A model generated the notes under the pieces. It worked only from the letters and a program-made list of their open reading frames with translations, searched no databases and had not been told where the DNA came from. Positions 1 through 5,292 of a stretch of 5,292 nucleotides of DNA are shown here, one piece after another (the stretch's first letter is position 1; each line of letters begins with the position of its first letter). This DNA comes from Thermoplasmata archaeon. GTDB taxonomy: Archaea > Thermoplasmatota > Thermoplasmata > GCA-020350865. Both the position numbers and the translations under genes were made by a program. The DNA is taken from contig CP070672.1 in assembly GCA_020351895.1 (NCBI GenBank), positions 1,084,098 through 1,089,389 of the forward strand, given 5' to 3'.

Positions 1-3000
1 TGCTTAAATCTTGGGTGTCGATATCAACCCCATTAGAAGCAACGACCTGAATTGTGAAATCATAGGGATGCGGATAGGTAACACCTGAATCAAATTGAGG
101 AGTCCCGGCTATCCCTATAGTGTAATCATCTGGGCTGGGATAATTTAGCCCTAAATCATATGGTAAAGCTCCACTTATTATTGAATAAGAAGAGAGGGGA
201 GTTCCACCAAAGATTTTTATGTAATTGTTGTAATGTTTATCATCGTGAATGTAAGACGCATAAGGAGTATCAATAACTCCGTTGGGAAGGGAAAAGGTAA
301 AAATTTGCACTGGGGTTGTCGAGATTGGGTATCCAGTTTGGCCTGTGTTGACAGCATGGGATGTGACTCCGACTCCAACATTCTCAGTAAATTCTTCTGC
401 TGCTCTCACGGCTTCGGCAGTACTAATACCAGAACCATTCTCTCTAATTATCCGCAAGGCAACTGTAGCTTCTTCTCCTGGAGCCAAAGCGAAGGTAGCG
501 TTCTCGATCGCAGAATTTTCAAGGTCAGGATAATTAACGAGGTTAACATCTTCGATATTGGGATCTATGAAATGAGGATTGACAAGGTTAACAAGGATTT
601 CATGGTGAGGCACCTCTTTCAGGGCACAATTATTGCCATCTGTTCCAGGTGTAGTATGAGCTTGGTAGATGATAAGCTGGGCGTAAAGGCCCTCTGGCAG
701 AGATTCTGGGGCAATGCTCCTAAAAGTATAAGAAGTTGTTGTGTTTCCATCGTTTGTGACTGTCCATTGAACATCAGTCACTGCAACAGGAGCTTCGACA
801 CTGGAATTGACAAGATTGGCATTCACGAGGTTAGCACTATCATAAACAGTGAAGTTGACGAGGTTGGCATTGACAAGGTTGGCATTCACGAGATTGGCAT
901 CAAGAAAATTAAAATTGACGAGGTTGGCATTGACAAGGTTGGCCTGTGGGATGTTTTGATTGACGAGGTTGGCATTGACAAGGTTGGCATTGACGAGATT
1001 GACCTCAACCGGAATACTTTCAACAATCGGAGTATGGTCCTCATCACCCGGATCGACTTCTGGATTTGTAGGGTCAGGGTTTAGAACAATATAGCTTTGC
1101 AGACCACCATCGATTTCCTGAACCTCGATTCTTACAGATGCATCAGGAACAGAGGATTCGATAAACACCGGCCGAGAAATGGATGAAAAGGGAGCAATGT
1201 CTACAGGCAATTCATCAACAACACTACCAGATTGAACGAATGATGCCTTTCCGCCTGGCGGTTGATTGGCAATCATTAATAGGAAGCTTTTTATTTCAGC
1301 CGTGGTGTTTTTCACGCAGATGACAAAGGTCCGTTGAATATCCAGCAACTTGGTGTTTCCGGGGGAGCTAGCCTCTATCCCTGGGATAATGCGAGAGGTG
1401 TAAATATTTTGATTTCGCATGCCGGTTCTGTCCGGTGCTGAACATGGAGCTGGAGTTGGGAAGCCGGGTTGAGAAGAATTTGGTGGGTTATAAATCGTCC
1501 AATTGCCGTCAGGGGGTGGACGCACATCGCGGTTGTCGGTCCAGGTGACGTGAAAAATGGAAGGATCGGATGGTTCTGTGTTGAAACGCCAGTCTCCGCC
1601 CCCCAGTACAAACATAGGCGAGGGGCAGATATCAATATAGTCCCCAATAAAGGGCACTGTTCCCTGTTTGAAAAGAGGGTAGTTTGGAGGATTAAACTGG
1701 GCCTGGTAGCAAGTCCCATCATTTTCCATGATCCAATAGTAACGAGAAACTTGGACAGAATCATTGAAGCCAGGATTCATTCCTGCGCTAGCCTCTGCGA
1801 GCCGAACATCCACGGTATGACGGAAGTTACAGAATAAGGGATCATGATCATCGCTGATATAGTCTTCGAAACCGCAATCTTCCCCTGCCACATCTTTGCG
1901 AAAATCATACCAAGCTATCATCAATTTGCCCGCAGCAAAAGTTAATGAAGGCATGATCTGATGGCCACGCCCGGCATAATCGTCGACTAGCTCTCGAGAG
2001 GACCAATTATGGCCATTTTTACCAGAAACGATGACGATACGAGCATCCCTTAGGTTGTCTCCCATTGGGCCTACCCGTTCTGACCAAGCCAAATAGACAT
2101 TGTTCTTGTTATCCACAGCTATAGTGGGGTAGGCATTGGTTCGAAAAGAAGTTTCTGTCGTACCCTGATCAAAGGGCTCAATCTCAGCGACTACAGTGGC
2201 CTTGTTGAACTTCCTACCGCCATCTGTAGATTTACAGAACATGATAGCGTCAGGCTCGCCTTCCGAAGCAAATCTTCGCCAGGCAACGTAAATATCTCCG
2301 TTTTTAGGGTCAACAGCGAGTGTCGTCCCCTGATTGATACGCTGACTTTCGCTCAGCTTGATGGGATGCTCCCAAGTGTTGCCACAATCAAGTGATCTGG
2401 CAAAAAGAATCTTATTATGAACATCTACAGCCAGATCACCCAGAAAGAGGCTGTAAACAATATAAACACTGTGGCGAGGAATATATTGTCCATCGACTTC
2501 GACTGTCCCGCCGTTCCTTGGAATGTCAACCGCGATCCAGGGTTTATCGGCAAACTGTCCGCTCGTTCCCTCATCAATAATTTTGGTATCTATGTACTCT
2601 ATCGGGTCATTTAATGGATCAGGATCTTCGATATTGTTATTGTCGATGTAGCGAGCGACAAAAACCGCACTTCTGCCATGCTCAATTCGGTCAAAGGCAA
2701 TGCCGCTGTAATAAAAAAGCCCATTGGGACCTGAACGTACGGTTGGATCGGCAGCTGCCTGGAATCCATAGAGCGGAGAACTCGTTCCTTCGAATGAAGT
2801 GTCTTGTGGATATCCAGGAAGAAGGGTGCTCATCCAAGACTCACCACCATCAAAGGATTTGAACACACCCAGCCAGGCATCCCCGGCGGCAGCCCCCTCA
2901 GGGAGTCCAGGCAATTCCTCTCCCAAGATAGGAATTTCAACTGTGCGGTAATCATTGGCCCCAGCAAGGAGATGAAGCGGATTACGGGTGGAAACAGCTA

Positions 3001-3166
3001 TGGATGGCTCGTTTTGCCGCTGAAGCCATGGATCACCCCCGGGCAATGTCTGTCCTTCAACCATATTCACGTTTCTTTCTGCAACCTGTGAGTTGGTAGG
3101 AATCCAGGTCAGCAGAGCTAACAATAAGGTAAACAAAAGGAGAAAACAGAAACGACGCATCGACAT
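1..3166 (-). CDS. Secreted multidomain protein: BNR/Asp-box beta-propeller, Ig-like and pentapeptide repeats (partial, 3' end missing)
   Basis: This gene is open for 1055 codons and runs off the window before a stop. A signal peptide is visible at residues 1-27: MRR, then a Leu/Phe-rich core, then PTNSQ. A sialidase-like beta-propeller spans about residues 45-590. It starts with NEPSIAV (52-58) and has Asp-box motifs SFDGGESW (104), SLDCGNTW (258), STDGGRKF (313, Phe for Trp) and SGKNGHNW (381, degenerate). An Ig-like region follows (604-696), then a Pro/acidic linker, a pentapeptide-repeat block (722-792), a second Ig-like region (about 794-907) with degenerate pentads inside it (858-892), and a He_PIG-type domain (from 957: PNGVIDTPY, GGTPLSSYSI, GIAGTPQF). 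Asp boxes mark the fold and do not prove sialidase activity. I found no FRIP-type motif, so glycan or protein binding is equally possible. Start choice: in-frame ATGs lie at 3169, 3166 and 3160. GGAGG is 5 bases from 3166, 2 from 3169 and 11 from 3160, so 3166 is preferred. The fold is well supported, the function is not. Confidence 0.9.
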   Translation of the reverse strand, partial: MSMRRFCFLLLFTLLLALLTWIPTNSQVAERNVNMVEGQTLPGGDPWLQRQNEPSIAVSTRNPLHLLAGANDYRTVEIPILGEELPGLPEGAAAGDAWLGVFKSFDGGESWMSTLLPGYPQDTSFEGTSSPLYGFQAAADPTVRSGPNGLFYYSGIAFDRIEHGRSAVFVARYIDNNNIEDPDPLNDPIEYIDTKIIDEGTSGQFADKPWIAVDIPRNGGTVEVDGQYIPRHSVYIVYSLFLGDLAVDVHNKILFARSLDCGNTWEHPIKLSESQRINQGTTLAVDPKNGDIYVAWRRFASEGEPDAIMFCKSTDGGRKFNKATVVAEIEPFDQGTTETSFRTNAYPTIAVDNKNNVYLAWSERVGPMGDNLRDARIVIVSGKNGHNWSSRELVDDYAGRGHQIMPSLTFAAGKLMIAWYDFRKDVAGEDCGFEDYISDDHDPLFCNFRHTVDVRLAEASAGMNPGFNDSVQVSRYYWIMENDGTCYQAQFNPPNYPLFKQGTVPFIGDYIDICPSPMFVLGGGDWRFNTEPSDPSIFHVTWTDNRDVRPPPDGNWTIYNPPNSSQPGFPTPAPCSAPDRTGMRNQNIYTSRIIPGIEASSPGNTKLLDIQRTFVICVKNTTAEIKSFLLMIANQPPGGKASFVQSGSVVDELPVDIAPFSSISRPVFIESSVPDASVRIEVQEIDGGLQSYIVLNPDPTNPEVDPGDEDHTPIVESIPVEVNLVNANLVNANLVNQNIPQANLVNANLVNFNFLDANLVNANLVNANLVNFTVYDSANLVNANLVNSSVEAPVAVTDVQWTVTNDGNTTTSYTFRSIAPESLPEGLYAQLIIYQAHTTPGTDGNNCALKEVPHHEILVNLVNPHFIDPNIEDVNLVNYPDLENSAIENATFALAPGEEATVALRIIRENGSGISTAEAVRAAEEFTENVGVGVTSHAVNTGQTGYPISTTPVQIFTFSLPNGVIDTPYASYIHDDKHYNNYIKIFGGTPLSSYSIISGALPYDLGLNYPSPDDYTIGIAGTPQFDSGVTYPHPYDFTIQVVASNGVDIDTQDLS
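491..595 (-). repeat. Degenerate pentapeptide block 2
   Basis: Residues 858-892 of the secreted protein keep five-residue periodicity of a central hydrophobic residue (L, F, I, L, then after a one-residue shift L, I, F) in NLVN, PHFID, PNIED, VNLVN, PDLEN, SAIEN, ATF. It is preceded by Ig-like strands (DVQWTVTNDGN) and followed by APGEEATVALRI, the usual last strand of such domains. It therefore appears inserted in, or packed against, an Ig-like sandwich. DNA identity between units is low, so this block is older than block 1. Confidence 0.55.
791..1003 (-). repeat. 15-base tandem repeats encoding pentapeptide block 1 (ANLVN)n
   Basis: Within the secreted-protein gene, residues 722-792 are pentads: VNLVN, then nine exact ANLVN copies interrupted by QNIPQ, FNFLD, FTVYD (plus one extra Ser) and SSVEA. 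The DNA unit is GCCAACCTYGTCAAT with few synonymous changes. ANLVN fits the pentapeptide-repeat consensus A(D/N)LXX, whose known fold is a right-handed quadrilateral beta-helix with four pentads per turn. The 14 pentads would make about three and a half turns. The near-identity of the units suggests recent expansion or gene conversion. Confidence 0.85.
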
Positions 3167-3170
3167 CATA

Positions 3171-3176
3171 TCCTCC
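3171..3176 (-). promoter_or_regulatory. Ribosome binding site (GGAGGA) deciding among three ATGs
   Basis: The minus strand reads GGAGGA, T, ATG, ATG, TCG, ATG. The core GGAGG ends 2 bases before the first ATG (3169), 5 before the second (3166) and 11 before the third (3160). Normal spacing favours the second, and the third remains possible. All three keep the signal peptide intact. Confidence 0.75.
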
Positions 3177-3302
3177 ATTCAGGAAGTGCCTTTTTTTTAA
3201 TTTAAAAATCTATGAGTGTAGGAAATTCCAAACTGCACCTTTCCTTAAATACTGGAGATGATTGAAAATCAGGTGAACTGTTTGGACGAGAGCTCCTCCT
3301 CT

Positions 3303-3345
3303 CTTGAGGGAAAATATTTCTCTCTAGCTTTAAGTTTTCCCTAAG
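3303..3345 (-). promoter_or_regulatory. Stem-loop in the 5' leader of the secreted BNR gene
   Basis: AGGGAAAA (plus strand 3307-3314) pairs perfectly with TTTTCCCT (3335-3342). CTT/AAG extend the stem beyond a single bulged base (3306), giving 11 pairs and a 20-base loop. It falls about 30-70 bases into the predicted transcript. No U-tract follows on the minus strand, so it is not an intrinsic terminator. I recognise no riboswitch class. It may affect mRNA stability or be incidental. Confidence 0.35.
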
Positions 3346-3380
3346 TCCTATATTTTTTATAGTTACAGAAAAGCTCTGAC

Positions 3381-3409
3381 CTTATATCATTTGAAAAAGT
3401 GGGTGTCAA
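3381..3409 (-). promoter_or_regulatory. Sigma70-type promoter for the secreted BNR gene
   Basis: On the minus strand a perfect -35 box TTGACA (3404-3409) is separated by exactly 17 bases from TATAAG (3381-3386), a one-mismatch -10 box. TG stands one base before it, giving an extended -10 (TGATATAAG). Transcription would start near 3374 and leave a leader of roughly 205 bases before the start codon. It lies between the inverted-repeat element and the gene, so the secreted protein can be transcribed independently of the peptidase. The match is strong for a housekeeping promoter, but it rests on sequence alone. Confidence 0.7.
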
Positions 3410-3411
3410 GG

Positions 3412-3452
3412 AAAAAAATCAAAAAAATGTACAAAAACGCAACACTTTTTTT
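3412..3452 (-). promoter_or_regulatory. A/T-tract region upstream of the -35 box (UP-element-like or curved DNA)
   Basis: Directly upstream of the -35 box are homopolymer tracts (plus-strand A7 at 3412-3418, A7 at 3421-3427, A5 at 3433-3437, T7 at 3446-3452), with centres about 9, 11 and 14 bases apart. A/T tracts at this position can contact the RNA polymerase alpha subunit or bend DNA and so strengthen a promoter. That role is inferred. The run could also simply be AT-rich intergenic sequence. Confidence 0.4.
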
Positions 3453-3457
3453 GCAAT

Positions 3458-3475
3458 TGGGGTCGGGCCAAGCTA
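3458..3475 (+). repeat. Left terminal inverted repeat of the MITE-like element
   Basis: TGGGGTCGGGCCAAGCTA, identical over 18 of 18 bases to the reverse complement of 3760-3777. It is a GC-rich block in otherwise AT-rich sequence and lies about 50 bases upstream of the -35 box of the secreted-protein gene. Confidence 0.85.
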
Positions 3476-3754
3476 TCTTATTTATTTTGAATAGGATAAA
3501 CCTTAATTCGGCCCATTTTATGGCCTTAAACCGCTCATTTTGGGGGCAAAAACATCACTCTAAGGAATAATTAAGTGGTCTCGTACTTACACCTTTTTTC
3601 GCAGTGAGTCTGATACATGATCTCTACTACCTTTTCCTGGTAATTGAACCACTTATCTCAGGATGAATTTCTTAAACAGATGATTTTACCCCCAAAATGG
3701 TCACTTTAAGGCTTTTATTTGCAGGAAAATAGCAATTTATTTGTTTTTTATCAA

Positions 3755-5292
3755 TTAGTTAGCTTGGCCCGACCCCACATAATAGATGGAATTGAAAAGA
3801 TACTTGAATGTGGCATGCGCCTGTCCCCTGTAGAGAACAGGAAATCCGATGAGGATGATTTTCCCCTTGCCGAATGGAACATCGACAATCGCACTTTTAT
3901 CATAAAGATGTTTTTCTCCTGTTACCCAACCGCTTAACAAGGGGTTATGAACAGGATATTTCACCACACTCTTTCCTTCGTTTACCTCAAAAACCGGACT
4001 TCTTCTGAAGAACAAGGCTCCGTCTCTTTCAAATCCATAGGCTATGGGGTGGCTGGTATCATTCAAGGCTTTGAGAATGGACCCCGGCACAAAAAAGTCC
4101 TTTCTATCGACATCTTTCACCCTGTTTTCTATGGTTAAATAAAACCGCTTCAAGGCAAACTCGGCTGCTGAGTTCAAGGTGATGATCGCGCCGCCTTCCT
4201 GGATGAATTCCTTAATATTCCTCTCCCCGACTTCACCAATCCCCCCGGAGTATTCAGGAGGGATACGCTCTTCGGGAATTCCATTCATGATCACTTCCTC
4301 TCGTAAATCAGGAAAAATGATGACATCAAAATCTTGTTTAAGGTTTCCCCGCCTTATATCTTTGTTGTAAACGCTTTGGTATGGAAACTCGTACTGCTCT
4401 AGGACCCATCTTGTCCAACCTTCATCCATGGAAGCGGTCCAGCTTTTGTACAGCCCTTGCCTCACTTTTTTTAACTCATAGACATTTATGTTTGGTTTAA
4501 CTTTAATGCTTTTAAAACGAACGTAAAGGTCTTTCACCAGGGATTGGAGGTCGCCTAACAAACCTTTCTCATTCTGAATAATCATTGTTCCCGGAGGATA
4601 TGTCTTTCCATCAGCTTCAAAAGACTCTGAGTTCCAAAACACTTTGTATCCTTTCTTCACTAACCTGTTCAGGGCAACTAGATCGTCATTAGTCGTATGT
4701 CCCCAGACATAACCGAAAGCATCGCTCGCTCCTTCCACTTTACCCTCAGGTTTAGATATTTTGTTCAGCAATTCAGCCTTCGCCTCGAAAGGCTTCTCAA
4801 CTCGAGCAACATCGACTCCCATCAGGAGCGGCAGAGTATGAGCCACCACATCATACGGCGTTTTTAATGGGCCGCCTGTATATTCCCGGATATCAGGGTA
4901 ATCCTGGCTTTCGAGCAAAGCTTTGGCAAACCCTCCGTATGGTTGAGCCACGTAAACAATATAGGTTGCTTCTGGGTATTGATACCCTTTAGCCCAAAAG
5001 GTTTCCTTGGCTTGATGAATCTCAACACCTCCCATCCTCAACACCTTCATCATTTTTAATGCTGTTGAAAAATCCCTTTGTTCAGCGGGAATAAGAAAGG
5101 CAAATGGTGGCTCGGTTCTGTTAACGGCTTTCTTGTGTATTCTATAGAAATTCCGGAGCCAATTCTCCCTGAGCCTGGCCGCATTGTTTAACACTGCTTT
5201 AGCGGCAGAATAATCATATTCCACAATATCTCTCAGCGACCATTTCCCACCCTTCCAGAGTAAAGGCATCTTGACCGAAGGTTTTTGGGCAA
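3755..5292 (-). CDS. M14-family zinc carboxypeptidase-like protein, C-terminal part (5' end missing)
   Basis: The frame is open to the window edge. An ATG at 5269 is preceded in frame by AQKPSVK and is probably an internal Met, because family members continue upstream into the M14 catalytic domain. That domain holds the zinc ligands and catalytic Glu and is not in this window. Numbering from that Met, family-typical stretches are LRDIVEYDYSAAKAVL (12-27), EPPFAFLIPAEQRD (53-66), GGVEIHQA (80-87), YVAQPYGGF (106-114), YDVVAHTLPLLMGV (139-152), LYKSWTASMDEGWTRWVLEQY (from 273) and PPEYSGGIG (337-345). Residues about 268-495 form a class I glutamine-amidotransferase-like domain: DFDVIIFPDL, then IQEGGAIITLNSAAE, ending GKIILIGFPVLYRGQAHATF. 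The visible part has no cysteine, so this domain cannot have amidotransferase chemistry and is probably structural. Such proteins are usually exported peptidases, but the signal peptide would be off-window. The last seven residues (VGSGQAN) are encoded by the end of an inverted-repeat element, which also sets the stop. The family call rests on remembered sequence patterns. Confidence 0.88.
   Translation of the reverse strand, partial: AQKPSVKMPLLWKGGKWSLRDIVEYDYSAAKAVLNNAARLRENWLRNFYRIHKKAVNRTEPPFAFLIPAEQRDFSTALKMMKVLRMGGVEIHQAKETFWAKGYQYPEATYIVYVAQPYGGFAKALLESQDYPDIREYTGGPLKTPYDVVAHTLPLLMGVDVARVEKPFEAKAELLNKISKPEGKVEGASDAFGYVWGHTTNDDLVALNRLVKKGYKVFWNSESFEADGKTYPPGTMIIQNEKGLLGDLQSLVKDLYVRFKSIKVKPNINVYELKKVRQGLYKSWTASMDEGWTRWVLEQYEFPYQSVYNKDIRRGNLKQDFDVIIFPDLREEVIMNGIPEERIPPEYSGGIGEVGERNIKEFIQEGGAIITLNSAAEFALKRFYLTIENRVKDVDRKDFFVPGSILKALNDTSHPIAYGFERDGALFFRRSPVFEVNEGKSVVKYPVHNPLLSGWVTGEKHLYDKSAIVDVPFGKGKIILIGFPVLYRGQAHATFKYLFNSIYYVGSGQAN
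3760..3777 (-). repeat. Right terminal inverted repeat, overlapping the 3' end of the peptidase gene
   Basis: The reverse complement reads TGGGGTCGGGCCAAGCTA, an exact match to 3458-3475. It lies inside the peptidase reading frame and encodes its last seven residues (VGSGQAN, the first and last codons only partly). The TAA stop at 3755-3757 follows immediately inside the element. Confidence 0.85.

Larger units (their letters stand above)
3458..3777. mobile_element. MITE-like element: 320-base imperfect palindrome with 18-base perfect terminal inverted repeats
   Basis: The ends are perfect inverted repeats of TGGGGTCGGGCCAAGCTA (left 3458-3475, right complement 3760-3777). Symmetry continues inward in register. 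After 47 weakly similar bases on each side comes GCCTTAAA (3523-3530 with 3705-3712), then 5 unmatched bases, CATTTTGGGGG (3536-3546 with 3689-3699), a further 22 bases matching at 16 (3547-3568 with 3667-3688), and after an 8-base offset TAAGTGGT (3572-3579 with 3648-3655). The centre (about 3580-3647) is mostly unpaired. There is no open frame of transposase length and no obvious target-site duplication (flanks GCAAT and CATAA). The best reading is a decayed non-autonomous element moved by a transposase elsewhere in the genome. GGGGTC-type ends resemble repeats I associate with IS200/REP-type Y1 transposases, but that link is only suggestive. It could instead be a species-specific intergenic hairpin that ends transcription of the peptidase gene. 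Confidence 0.7.

Noticed and set aside
233..1084. Plus-strand open frame of 283 codons with GIDKVG/GIDEVG-like repeats
   Set aside because: It is the antisense of the ANLVN-coding 15-base repeats, which keep the opposite frame open. The minus frame has a signal peptide, domains and continuous family-like sequence, and this frame has none.
1375..1764. Minus-strand open frame of 129 codons
   Set aside because: It lies in a different frame inside the secreted-protein gene, and the main frame is continuous through it with recognisable propeller sequence.
3428..3454. CAAAAA/TTTTTG hairpin next to a T-run as a terminator for the peptidase gene
   Set aside because: The stem is only about six A-T-rich pairs, too weak for an intrinsic terminator, and the tracts are better explained as promoter-upstream sequence.
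3510..3525. Small GGCC...GGCC hairpin inside the left arm of the element
   Set aside because: The stem is about six pairs with a bulge and no U-tract on either strand. It adds nothing beyond the larger inverted repeat.
3453..3782. Target-site duplication flanking the inverted-repeat element
   Set aside because: The immediate flanks (GCAAT and CATAA) share no convincing direct repeat, so none is claimed.
3719..3937. Plus-strand open frame of 72 codons spanning the element end and the peptidase 3' end
   Set aside because: It is opposite a well-supported coding region, has no convincing ribosome site and shows no recognisable protein features.
3661..4216. Short direct similarity GGATGAATT(T/C)CTTAA at 3661 and 4200
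   Set aside because: It matches at 14 of 16 AT-rich bases, with one copy inside coding sequence and no further extension, so it is probably chance.

Overview
The window carries two long genes, both on the minus strand, separated by a 585-base AT-rich gap (3170-3754). Neither gene is complete. The upstream gene (3755 to beyond 5292) lacks its N-terminal half, and the downstream gene (3166 to beyond position 1) lacks its C-terminal end. The downstream frame is open without interruption for 1055 codons and was read codon by codon on the reverse complement. Every plus-strand reading frame lies opposite these two genes or in the repeat-rich gap, and none looks real.

Upstream gene: the C-terminal part of a large M14-family zinc carboxypeptidase-like protein of the long multidomain type. 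Its metal-binding catalytic domain lies outside the window. The visible part holds the conserved middle region and a C-terminal glutamine-amidotransferase-like domain with no cysteine. Downstream gene: a secreted multidomain protein. It has a signal peptide, a sialidase-like (BNR/Asp-box) beta-propeller, an Ig-like region, a short pentapeptide-repeat block built from ANLVN units, a second Ig-like region with further degenerate pentads inside it, and a putative-Ig (He_PIG-type) domain cut by the window edge.

The gap has clear structure. At 3458-3777 there is a 320-base, largely symmetrical imperfect inverted repeat with perfect 18-base ends, which looks like a small non-autonomous mobile element (MITE-like). 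Its right end encodes the last residues of the peptidase and places a stop codon just inside the element. Beyond it are A/T tracts, a near-consensus housekeeping promoter facing the secreted gene (-35 at 3404-3409, extended -10 at 3381-3386), a leader of about 200 bases containing a hairpin, and a strong Shine-Dalgarno sequence.

The organism is most likely an uncultured-type diderm bacterium of moderate GC content. The long M14 peptidase together with exported BNR/Ig proteins recalls Acidobacteriota, Aminicenantes and related groups, but this is an impression from protein style, not a placement. Both proteins look exported and could act on extracellular protein or glycan, but nothing in the window shows that they work together. 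The separate promoter suggests independent transcription. I see no defence, CRISPR, phage or biosynthetic system here.
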